This document shows positions 25,264-33,419 of a stretch of 47,765 nt of DNA, one piece after another. The notes beneath the pieces were generated by a model. That model did not search any database. It saw only the letters and a list, made by a program, of their open reading frames with translations, and was not told the origin of the DNA. Each line of letters starts with the position of its first letter. Positions within the stretch are counted from its first letter, which is position 1. Location: contig NZ_VUMT01000020.1 of NCBI RefSeq assembly GCF_009696045.1, forward strand, positions 1-47,765, in the 5' to 3' direction. Source of the DNA: Velocimicrobium porci. GTDB lineage: Bacteria; Bacillota; Clostridia; Lachnospirales; Lachnospiraceae. The position numbers and the translations under genes are program-made.

Positions 25264-26349
25264 ATGAAAATTATACAAGTACTTCCAACAATAGCCTATG
25301 GTGATGCTGTGGGGAATGATACAATAGCATTATATAGATTGTTACAAAATACAAAATATGAAACAGGAATATATGCTGAAAATATCGATACAAGATTATC
25401 ATCTGAGCTGGTAAGACATTTATCTGAAATACCAGACCTTGAAAAAGAAGATATTATCTTATATCATTTATCAACGGGAACAAAATTAAATTATGAATTA
25501 GAAAAATATAATTGTAGAAAAATTATTATATATCATAATATAACACCACCGGATTTTTTTGAAGAATATAGTAATAATGCGAATTTCTTATGCAGTGATG
25601 GATTAAGAGGAATGAAGTATTTAGCACAAATAGCAGAATACTGTTTGGCAGATTCAGGGTTTAATAAAACAGAGTTATTGAAGGCAGGTTATCAATGTAA
25701 AATAGATGTTTTGCCGATTTTAATACCATTTACAGATTATCAAAAGACACCAAATCGCAATATTATAAACAAGTATTCTAATGATGATTATGTTAATATT
25801 TTATTTACAGGACGGATTGCACCGAATAAAAAACAAGAAGATTTAATAAGTGCGTTTAGTCAATATACAAAACATTATAATAAAAAAGCGAGACTATTTA
25901 TTGTAGGTTCCTATAACGGAATGGAAAAATATTATGACAGACTTCGGGACTATGTGGAGAAACTTAATTTAGATAATGTATATTTTACAGGGCATATTAA
26001 ATTTGATGAAATATTAGCTTATTATAAAATAGCTGATTTGTTTGTTTGTATGAGTGAGCATGAAGGTTTTTGTGTTCCGCTTGTAGAGGCAATGTATTTT
26101 GAAGTTCCAATACTTGCTTATGACAGTAGTGCAATTGCCGAAACATTAGGTGGAAGTGGCTTTTTAACAAATACGAAAAATCCTGTAATAAATGCTGCTA
26201 TAATAAATCGTATTATGACAGATGAAACATTGAAGAAAATAATTGTTCAAAATGAAAAAGAACGTTTAATGGATTTTAATAATAAAATAATTGAAGAGAA
26301 GTTTTTATTGTATTTAGAATCATTTTTAGGAGAAAAAAATGAAAAATAG
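25264..26349 (+). CDS. Glycosyltransferase, family 4 type (III)
   Basis: About 361 residues from ATG 25264, chosen because the GAGGGAG just upstream would be its ribosome site; the ATG at 25252 has none. The acceptor domain begins MKIIQVLPTIAYGDAVGND. The donor domain has ILFTGRIAPNKKQEDLISAF, LFIVGSYNGMEKYYDRL and the E-x7-E region SEHEGFCVPLVEAMYFEVPI. It overlaps the start of the next glycosyltransferase by about 11 bases, indicating translational coupling. Sugar specificity is unknown. Confidence 0.9.
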   Translation: MKIIQVLPTIAYGDAVGNDTIALYRLLQNTKYETGIYAENIDTRLSSELVRHLSEIPDLEKEDIILYHLSTGTKLNYELEKYNCRKIIIYHNITPPDFFEEYSNNANFLCSDGLRGMKYLAQIAEYCLADSGFNKTELLKAGYQCKIDVLPILIPFTDYQKTPNRNIINKYSNDDYVNILFTGRIAPNKKQEDLISAFSQYTKHYNKKARLFIVGSYNGMEKYYDRLRDYVEKLNLDNVYFTGHIKFDEILAYYKIADLFVCMSEHEGFCVPLVEAMYFEVPILAYDSSAIAETLGGSGFLTNTKNPVINAAIINRIMTDETLKKIIVQNEKERLMDFNNKIIEEKFLLYLESFLGEKNEK

Positions 26350-27508
26350 AATTTGTTTTATAGTACAAAGATATGGTCTGGAAGTAAATGGTGGAGCTGA
26401 ACTTCATTGTCGGCAATTAGCAGAAAAAATGTGTGACCATTATAATGAAGTTCATGTGTTAACATCAAAAGCAATTGATTATATGACTTGGAAAAATGAA
26501 TACAAGTGTGATGAAGAAATTATTAATAGAGTGCATATACATCGTTTTCCTGTTATACATACAAGAAATCAAGATGAGTTTAATGTAATCAATGCAAAAT
26601 TTTTATCAGGGAATCTTTTAGAATCTGAGGAAAGAGAATGGATTGAAAAACAGGGACCAGCAGTTCCTTGTTTAATTGATTATTTAAAAGAAGAAAAAGA
26701 TAATTATGATGTATTTATTTTCTTTACTTATTTATATTATCCTACAGTATTGGGTGTAGAAGAAGTGAAGGAGAAAGCAATTGTAATTCCCACTGCGCAT
26801 GATGAACCATTTCATAAAATGAAAATCTTTAGAAATGTTTTTATGACTCCACGTTTCTTTTTCTATAATACAGAGGAGGAGCGTTGTTTAATTCACAAAT
26901 TGTATCAAAATGACTATATTCCAAGTGATTTGGGAGGAACAGGTGTAGAAATCCCAGATAAAATTGATGCAAAAAGATTTAAAGCAAAATATAAATTAGA
27001 TAACTTTATTTTATATGTTGGAAGAATTGATGAAGGTAAAAATTGTCATCAGCTATTTCAATTTTTTCAAGAATATAAAAAAAGAAATAAAAATGATATT
27101 AAGTTAGTTTTAATGGGAAAACCCGTGATACCAATACCAAAAAACGATGATATTATCAGTTTAGGTTTTGTAAGCGAACAAGATAAATATGATGGGATGG
27201 CAGCAGCTAATTTGTTAATCTTACCTTCTAAGTTTGAGAGCCTTTCTATGGTAGTCTTGGAAGCTATGAGTGTTTTAACTCCTGTTATAGTAAATGGGGC
27301 TTGTGAAGTATTAAAAGGTCATTGCATAAAAAGTAATGGGGCATTTTATTATCAAAATTATTTTGAATTTGAAGGTGAAATAAATTATATATTAAATAAT
27401 CCAGATATAGTAGAAATAATGTGTCAAAATGCGAAAAAATATGTGGAAGAAAATTATTGTTGGGATATAATAGAAAAACGATTATGTAATTTGATTGAGC
27501 AGATATAG
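26339..27508 (+). CDS. Glycosyltransferase, family 4 type (IV), paralogue of the next gene
   Basis: A 389-residue GT-B enzyme. Key stretches are ICFIVQRYGLEVNGGAELHC, ILYVGRIDEGKNCHQLFQFF, LVLMGKPVIPIP and KFESLSMVVLEAMSVLTPVI with the E-x7-E pair. It resembles the following gene along its length, including the shared NYFEFEG near the C-terminus and a similar DEPFHKM/DESYLYL segment, so the two arose by tandem duplication. They probably add successive sugars of similar type. TAGGAG precedes ATG 26339. Confidence 0.9.
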   Translation: MKNRICFIVQRYGLEVNGGAELHCRQLAEKMCDHYNEVHVLTSKAIDYMTWKNEYKCDEEIINRVHIHRFPVIHTRNQDEFNVINAKFLSGNLLESEEREWIEKQGPAVPCLIDYLKEEKDNYDVFIFFTYLYYPTVLGVEEVKEKAIVIPTAHDEPFHKMKIFRNVFMTPRFFFYNTEEERCLIHKLYQNDYIPSDLGGTGVEIPDKIDAKRFKAKYKLDNFILYVGRIDEGKNCHQLFQFFQEYKKRNKNDIKLVLMGKPVIPIPKNDDIISLGFVSEQDKYDGMAAANLLILPSKFESLSMVVLEAMSVLTPVIVNGACEVLKGHCIKSNGAFYYQNYFEFEGEINYILNNPDIVEIMCQNAKKYVEENYCWDIIEKRLCNLIEQI

Positions 27509-27518
27509 GAGAAATAGA

Positions 27519-28703
27519 ATGAAAAAGATTGGTTTTGTTATACCCTGGTTTGGTATGGATATTCCAGGGGGGGCAGAATCTTTAGTAAGAGATTTGGCAC
27601 TACATTTAACAGAAAAAAATATTGATTTAGAAATTTTAACAACTTGTGTTAAGGCATTTAATACAGACTGGAATTTTAATTATCATAAAGAGGGAGTTAC
27701 AATAGAAAATGGTATACAAGTTAGGAGATTTAAGGTAAAAAAAAGGGCTGCTGCTAAATTTGATATGGTAAATTATAAATTAATGAATAATCAATTACCA
27801 TTATCTACGGAGGAAGAACAAATATTTGTGGAAGAAATGATTAATAGTACAGACTTATATCATTTCATAGAGGAAAATAAAGAAGAGTATTCAGTTTTTG
27901 TGTTTATTCCATATATGTTTGGGACAACTTATTACGGGATGCAGATTTGCCCGGAAAAAACAGTTGTTATCCCTTGCTTTCATGATGAAAGTTATTTATA
28001 TTTAGATATATTTAAGAAACCATTTTCAAATGTAAAAGGAATGATTTTTTTATCCAGCCCAGAATACGAAATTGCAAAAAAAGTTTACAATCTTGAGAAT
28101 GTATCAACAAAGGTTTTAGGTACAGGTGTATATACAGATTTGAAATATAGTATAGAGCGGTTTCAGAAAAAATACAATATTTTAGATCCATTTATTTTAT
28201 ATGCTGGTAGAAAAGATAAAGGAAAGAATGTACATATATTATTAAAATATTTTTCAGAGTATAAACAAAGAAATAAAACATCGTTAAAACTTGTATTAAT
28301 TGGAGGTGGTGATATTGAAATACCATCTTCGATTAAGGAAGATGTACATGATTTGGGATTTGTGTCAACACAGGACAAATATGATGCTTATAGTGCATCC
28401 ACTTTATTGTGCCAGCCATCATCTAATGAAAGTTTTTCATTAGTAATTATGGAAAGCTGGTTGTGTAATCGTCCAATATTAGTTAATTCTGAATGTGCTG
28501 TTACGAAGAATTTTGTTCAAGAGTCTAATGGTGGACTTTATTTTGCTAATTATTTTGAATTTGAAGGGGCAGTAAAATATATTGAAACCCATAAGCAAGA
28601 AGCAGATATAATGGGAAAACAAGGAAGAAATTATGTTATGAATAACTTTGCATGGGATGTTATTGTTGATAAATATATTAAATTTTTTCTTGAACTTGAA
28701 TAA
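27519..28703 (+). CDS. Glycosyltransferase, family 4 type (V), paralogue of the previous gene
   Basis: About 394 residues from ATG 27519, preceded by AGGAG at 27507-27511; an upstream TTG at 27495 is less likely. Contains GFVIPWFGMDIPGGAESLVR, ILYAGRKDKGKNVHILLKYF, LVLIGGGDIEIPSS and SNESFSLVIMESWLCNRPIL. In the E-x7-E region the first Glu is followed by Ser, as in its neighbour. It is the last glycosyltransferase of this type before the 278-base gap holding a predicted structured RNA. Confidence 0.9.
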   Translation: MKKIGFVIPWFGMDIPGGAESLVRDLALHLTEKNIDLEILTTCVKAFNTDWNFNYHKEGVTIENGIQVRRFKVKKRAAAKFDMVNYKLMNNQLPLSTEEEQIFVEEMINSTDLYHFIEENKEEYSVFVFIPYMFGTTYYGMQICPEKTVVIPCFHDESYLYLDIFKKPFSNVKGMIFLSSPEYEIAKKVYNLENVSTKVLGTGVYTDLKYSIERFQKKYNILDPFILYAGRKDKGKNVHILLKYFSEYKQRNKTSLKLVLIGGGDIEIPSSIKEDVHDLGFVSTQDKYDAYSASTLLCQPSSNESFSLVIMESWLCNRPILVNSECAVTKNFVQESNGGLYFANYFEFEGAVKYIETHKQEADIMGKQGRNYVMNNFAWDVIVDKYIKFFLELE

Positions 28704-28859
28704 GAAAGAAATTTTAATGGTATAAAACAGGCAATCTTACTTAAGTTTGAGTGGAGATAATATTAATTAAATTTGTTTTTGTTAAAAAGTGAGAATTAAT
28801 TATGAAAAATCAAATATAAAATAGTATATAATTTACATTCTAGGGATTTATGATAAGGG

Positions 28860-28944
28860 TTTTCATCGTTGGAATAGCGGCTCCTAAGTCTGGATAGTAG
28901 TAACATGGGTGTCGGATTATTCAGTAACAATGCAGTATTGAAAA
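28860..28944 (+). ncRNA. Predicted structured RNA element in the operon
   Basis: The 278 bases between two operon genes include a segment visibly richer in G and C than its surroundings. Pairing by hand gives an outer stem TTTTCA (28860-28865) with TGAAAA (28939-28944), continued by GTTG (28868-28871) with CAGT (28933-28936). Inside is a long hairpin: GAATAGC GGCTCCT (28872-28885) against GGGTGTC GGATTATTC (28907-28922), with a few wobbles, one mismatch and a bulge, around a 21-base loop. It matches no riboswitch I know. Its place inside a polysaccharide operon recalls the EAR antitermination element of Bacillus eps operons. Confidence 0.5.
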
Positions 28945-28981
28945 AATAAGAAGAGAATATTAAAGAAAAGAGGCTAGATGT

Positions 28982-30721
28982 ATGTTTAAGGAAGTAAAGA
29001 AATTATTAAATGAAAATAAAAAGTATTATTTAATATCTATGCTTTTAATAGTTTTTCTTATCATAGGATTGATGAAATATATCGGGGGCAGTTTAGGAGG
29101 AGAATATAAATGGCTTTTTCTTCCATCAGATATGTTCGGAGTTCCAGAAGAATTGCAGAAAGAATATAATTTAGAAGCTGTGTATCAAGGTGAAGATACT
29201 GTTCAGTGTGGTTGGGATGGTCAATTTTATTATTATATTTCAAATGATTTATTTGGAACAAAAGGTTTTTCAGAAAATGTGGATGCTCCGGCATATAGGT
29301 GGCAAAGAATAGGATTACCATTATTGGCAAATATTGTTTCAAAAATATTATTACAGAAGTCAGTGTCTGTTCCAGTTTATGTATTTACGAATTTATTGAT
29401 ATTATTTTTAGCCCTCGTTATAATACTAAAATATCTGAAGGAGAAAGGGAATTCTATATTTTGGATTTTACCATGGATTTTTTCGGCAGGAGTAATTATA
29501 ACTTTGCGGCATGGTTTACCAGATGGGGTAGCAGATGCATTTTTAATTATATCTTTTATAATGTTATTGAAAGAAAGATATATGAGTTATTCAATTTTTA
29601 TGACATTAACTTGTTTAACCAGAGAAGGTTATGTTTTAATTGCTTTTTTTATATTTCTTTTTGGTCTGTTAGGAAAATTAGAACATATGAAAGTGATACA
29701 TGATAGAAGATTCGATATAAAGAAATTTTTTCAACTGGCATTACCAGGAATTGCACTTATTTTTTGGTATATATATATATATATACGGTTTGGTTTTTTC
29801 CCATTTGAACAAGCAATGGGTATAACGCAATTATTTTTAGTAAGCTGGTTTAAATATTTTATGTTAGCTCTTGAGCAGCACAACACGCAAGAATTTATTG
29901 CCTTGTTAATATATCTCTTTTTTATTATAAATGGAATGCTTTTGGCTTATATTGTTGGAAAAAAGAAGAAAATATATTGGACATTGATACCATATATTTT
30001 TCTTCTGGGTTCGTTTGGAGATACTGTTATGACGCATTGGAGTGGATATTTGAAAGGAATATCTGTCCTATATTTGTTGGTTCCATTTATGTATTTAGAA
30101 TTAAAAAATGTTTATTTAGTACTGAATGATGATAATGGAATAATAAAAATAAATTTAACAAAAGTAGGAAAAAAATGTTTAATAGTATGTTTAATATTAA
30201 TTGCTATTAATTCTGGTTATGCAATAAAGCATTTTTCGCAAAATGTTTTACAAATAAGATATAGAGAAGAACCAGTTGTTGCAGAGGTTGTTGAACCCTT
30301 AGATAATTTTAATTCAAAAATTACAGTTGAAGATTATTCATATAAAAAATATTCAGAGATTCCACTAGAACAGGTATTTACAAAAAAATATGCTATTGCA
30401 AAATTAGCTATTGAGAATAAATCGAATACTATTTGGTCACAGGCAGTACAACAAAATGGAATCGGCAGAATAAATGTATCATACAAGTGGTACAAAAAAA
30501 CAAAGGAAAAAGTGGACTGGGATAATTGTGTTCTAGAAGGTGAAAGGTATGGATTTAAAGCTAGTGTGCTTCCTAAAGAAACGATAAAAAAAGATATTTA
30601 TATAACATATCCATCCGAGCCAGGAAATTATATTTTACGAATTGCTTTATTGCAGGAGGGTGTTTCGTGGTTTTATGAACATAACATGGGTTATGTTGAT
30701 TTGGAAATAAATATAGAATGA
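28982..30721 (+). CDS. GT-C-type multi-membrane glycosyltransferase with C-terminal glycan-locus beta domain
   Basis: A 579-residue protein. One membrane helix near 17-35 leads into an outer segment (CGWDGQFYYYISNDLFG, then DAPAYRWQRIGLPLLA). Both motifs are typical of GT-C-like cell-surface glycopolymer proteins; the WDGQFYY region holds the presumed catalytic Asp. About nine more helices follow to residue 425. Residues about 465-579 form an outside domain (AKLAIENKSNTIW, PGNYILRIALLQEGVSWFYE) that matches the small protein at 19419. GT-C enzymes take sugars from polyprenyl phosphate on the outside, so this could be the partner of the GT2 and GtrA proteins downstream. The specificity is unknown. 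Confidence 0.72.
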   Translation: MFKEVKKLLNENKKYYLISMLLIVFLIIGLMKYIGGSLGGEYKWLFLPSDMFGVPEELQKEYNLEAVYQGEDTVQCGWDGQFYYYISNDLFGTKGFSENVDAPAYRWQRIGLPLLANIVSKILLQKSVSVPVYVFTNLLILFLALVIILKYLKEKGNSIFWILPWIFSAGVIITLRHGLPDGVADAFLIISFIMLLKERYMSYSIFMTLTCLTREGYVLIAFFIFLFGLLGKLEHMKVIHDRRFDIKKFFQLALPGIALIFWYIYIYIRFGFFPFEQAMGITQLFLVSWFKYFMLALEQHNTQEFIALLIYLFFIINGMLLAYIVGKKKKIYWTLIPYIFLLGSFGDTVMTHWSGYLKGISVLYLLVPFMYLELKNVYLVLNDDNGIIKINLTKVGKKCLIVCLILIAINSGYAIKHFSQNVLQIRYREEPVVAEVVEPLDNFNSKITVEDYSYKKYSEIPLEQVFTKKYAIAKLAIENKSNTIWSQAVQQNGIGRINVSYKWYKKTKEKVDWDNCVLEGERYGFKASVLPKETIKKDIYITYPSEPGNYILRIALLQEGVSWFYEHNMGYVDLEINIE

Positions 30722-30793
30722 AAAACAGTTATATTTAGGTTTAATTGATAGTTAAAAAATAAAATTTATTGAAATTGAAATAGAAGGAGAAAC

Positions 30794-31816
30794 ATGAATA
30801 CATTTATTGAATTATCAAAATACGCAGGTATGCGTGAAGATTTAGTACAAGCAGGTGGAGGGAATTCGTCTTATAAACTTTCGAAAGATAAAATGTTAAT
30901 TAAAGCATCTGGAGTTCAACTTGCAGATATAAAAGAAGATTCAGGATATGCGATTGTTAATCCTGAAATTATTGCAAATTCATTTTTGCAAAATGAAAAT
31001 ATTGATTTAATGACAGAAGAAGAGTCAAAAAAAATTCTGCAACAAGCATTTATTGAGGGAGCAAGACCATCAATTGAAACATTTTTACATTCTATTTCTG
31101 GAAGGTATACATTACATACACATCCCATTGTTGTCAATGTATTAGCGAGTCGAAAAAATGGAATGAAGATTTTGAAGGAACTATTTCCAGAAGCATTGTT
31201 TGTAGCATATGCAACACCGGGAGTAGAATTAGCAAAGCAATATTTTAGAAAATTTAAAGAAAATGGAAAAAGTGTTCAGATTGTATTTCTTCAAAATCAT
31301 GGTTTGTTAGTAAGTGCAGATACAGCAGAAGAGGTAATAAATGTTACAGAAATGGTTGTTCAAAAAATTGAACAATATTTACATATTGATTTTAGTGCGT
31401 ATCGTTATAGTACAGAAATATACAATTTTATAAAAAACGGTATTATTTGGAGAGTTACAGATTTTAATGTGCTTAAAGCATATAAAACATTAAATTCTAC
31501 GTGGAATAGTGCTTTTTGTCCGGATTGCGTTGTGTTTCTTGGGAAAAAAATGTATACAGTAAAAGAAAATTTTAGCAGCGAGGATTTGGAAACCTTTAAG
31601 GTTTCTTATGGAAAGCCGGTTATAATTGCTTATAAAGACAATTTGTATATTAATGCAGAGTCGGTGAAGAAAGCATTAGAAATTCAAAGCGTTCTAAGTT
31701 TTAGTGCACAGGTTATGATGTTAAATCAGGATTGTGAATGTAATATGTTATCTGAGGAAGAACAAAATTTTTTACTTAATTGGGACGCAGAAAAATATAG
31801 ACAAAGTTTGAAATAG
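30794..31816 (+). CDS. Class II aldolase/adducin-family protein
   Basis: A 340-residue protein of the fuculose/rhamnulose-1-phosphate aldolase fold. The phosphate-binding GGGNSSYKLS and IKASGVQL are near the start. The metal ligands HTHP (LHTHPIVVNVLAS) and a second site, LQNHGLLVSAD, are intact. The family makes or breaks sugar phosphates at a zinc site, usually with dihydroxyacetone phosphate. The C-terminal 120 residues exceed the normal 215-residue aldolase and are unfamiliar. AAGGAG precedes ATG 30794. It opens a block with two nucleotidyltransferases, a kinase-like fusion and a HAD phosphatase, suggesting synthesis of an unusual activated sugar or polyol. Confidence 0.83.
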   Translation: MNTFIELSKYAGMREDLVQAGGGNSSYKLSKDKMLIKASGVQLADIKEDSGYAIVNPEIIANSFLQNENIDLMTEEESKKILQQAFIEGARPSIETFLHSISGRYTLHTHPIVVNVLASRKNGMKILKELFPEALFVAYATPGVELAKQYFRKFKENGKSVQIVFLQNHGLLVSADTAEEVINVTEMVVQKIEQYLHIDFSAYRYSTEIYNFIKNGIIWRVTDFNVLKAYKTLNSTWNSAFCPDCVVFLGKKMYTVKENFSSEDLETFKVSYGKPVIIAYKDNLYINAESVKKALEIQSVLSFSAQVMMLNQDCECNMLSEEEQNFLLNWDAEKYRQSLK

Positions 31817-31830
31817 GGAGAATGAATAAT

Positions 31831-32607
31831 ATGAAGATTATTATACCAATGACAGGATTTGGTTCTCGATTTGTAGCAGCGGGATATAAAGATCTAAAAC
31901 CATTTATTAAAGTACAGGGAAAACCTATTATACAGTGGATAATAGAAGGAATGTATCCAAGTGAAAAAGATATATTGTTTATATGTAGACAGGAACATTT
32001 GGATACAATTACGGATATGAGAGAAAAATTATTAGAAATTGCACCAACTGCTACTATTTGTGCAATTGATAACTGGATTAAAAAAGGTCCTGTATATGAT
32101 GTTTTAAGAGCTTCAGAATATATTGAGGATGAAAAGCAATGTATTATTAATTATTGTGATTTTTATCTGTCATGGGATTATGATAAATTTGTAGAAGAAG
32201 TTACGAAACGAAATTGTGAAGGTTGTATTCCATGTTATACAGGATTTCATCCACATTTATTAATTGAAAAAAATTATTATGCTTCCTGCCTTACAGATGA
32301 AAATGATAATCTTATAGAAATAAGAGAAAAATATTCTTTTGAAAAAGATAAAACGAAAGCAAAACATTCTCCAGGAGTATATTATTTTAAAACAGGAAAG
32401 TTATTGAAAAAATATTGTCAGAAATTGGTGGATAGTGAGCAAACTTTGAATGGAGAATTTTATGCAAGTCTTCCATATAATTTTATGGTGAAAGATGGTT
32501 TAAAGGTATGGGTTCCTACAAATGTTGAAAAATTTTGTCAGTGGGGAACTCCAGAAGATTTAAAAGATTATTTATTCTGGACTGAATGTGCGAGGAGGTT
32601 TGAATAA
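31831..32607 (+). CDS. Sugar-phosphate nucleotidyltransferase-like protein (A)
   Basis: About 258 residues from ATG 31831, with AGGGAG ten bases upstream; ATG 31822 is in frame but too close to that site. The nucleotide loop is MKIIIPMTGFGSRFVAAGYK, with KPFIKVQGKPIIQWII as the sugar-phosphate side. NYCDFYLSWDYD is in the place of the metal-binding aspartate. WGTPEDLKDYLFW near the end is typical of sugar nucleotidyltransferases. It should couple a phosphorylated compound to a nucleotide. The stop overlaps the next start by one base. Confidence 0.83.
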   Translation: MKIIIPMTGFGSRFVAAGYKDLKPFIKVQGKPIIQWIIEGMYPSEKDILFICRQEHLDTITDMREKLLEIAPTATICAIDNWIKKGPVYDVLRASEYIEDEKQCIINYCDFYLSWDYDKFVEEVTKRNCEGCIPCYTGFHPHLLIEKNYYASCLTDENDNLIEIREKYSFEKDKTKAKHSPGVYYFKTGKLLKKYCQKLVDSEQTLNGEFYASLPYNFMVKDGLKVWVPTNVEKFCQWGTPEDLKDYLFWTECARRFE

Positions 32608-33416
32608 TGAATATCATAATACCGATGGCAGGAGCTGGACAGAGGTTTGCTAATGAAGGGTATAAGATACATAAACCGGCAATACCTACAATTGCTAGAA
32701 GAACTGGAAAAGAATATCCTATGGTAGTATGTGCTACTATGGATTTACCTTTTATAGAAAAGGGTGGAAGTAATGTTACCTATATAGATAGAATTTTTCA
32801 TAAGACAGATGGTGTTGAGAAAGAGATTATAAAATATTTTCCAAATGCATCATTTATTACAGTGGATCAATTAACAGAGGGACAAGCATGTACTTGTTTA
32901 CTTGCAAAAGAAAAAATTAATGTAGATGAATCCTTATTAATTGCTGGTTGCGACAATGGAATGGTCATGGATAATGATAAATTTGTACAACTTACAAAAG
33001 AATGCGATGTTATTGTGTTTACTTATCGACATAATGAAGCAGTGTTAGCAAATCCTAATGCTTATGGTTGGGTTGAAGTGGACGAAAGCAATAAGATAAC
33101 AGGGCTGTCGATTAAGAAAGCGATTTCAGACACACCGATGGAAGATCATGCAATAGTAGCAACTTTTTGGTTTAAACATGGTTCGGATTTTGTTAGGGCA
33201 GCAGAGAAGATGATTGCGGAAAATGACAGAATTAATAATGAATTCTATGTAGATGAAGTTATTAAACATACACTGGAACTTGGTCTGGATGCAAGAGTTT
33301 TTGAAATAGATAGATACATTGGTTGGGGGACACCAAAAGATTATGAAGAATATACAGCAACTATTAATTACTGGAAAGAATTTGTTTCAGGAGAAAAATT
33401 TTTGCCAAAGGAATAA
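32607..33416 (+). CDS. Sugar-phosphate nucleotidyltransferase-like protein (B)
   Basis: A 269-residue relative of the previous protein. The N-terminal loop is MNIIIPMAGAGQRFANEGYK; AGCDNGMVMDNDKF takes the metal-site position and IDRYIGWGTPKDYEEY closes the domain. The insertion IPTIARRTGKEYPMVVCATM sets it apart from typical pyrophosphorylases. Two adjacent but clearly different nucleotidyltransferases suggest two substrates or a two-subunit enzyme. GAGGAGG precedes the ATG and the genes overlap by one base. Confidence 0.82.
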   Translation: MNIIIPMAGAGQRFANEGYKIHKPAIPTIARRTGKEYPMVVCATMDLPFIEKGGSNVTYIDRIFHKTDGVEKEIIKYFPNASFITVDQLTEGQACTCLLAKEKINVDESLLIAGCDNGMVMDNDKFVQLTKECDVIVFTYRHNEAVLANPNAYGWVEVDESNKITGLSIKKAISDTPMEDHAIVATFWFKHGSDFVRAAEKMIAENDRINNEFYVDEVIKHTLELGLDARVFEIDRYIGWGTPKDYEEYTATINYWKEFVSGEKFLPKE

Positions 33417-33419
33417 ACA

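Noticed and set aside
29299-29703. 134-codon forward frame inside the GT-C gene
   Set aside because: An out-of-frame shadow of an intact membrane protein gene with no independent signal.
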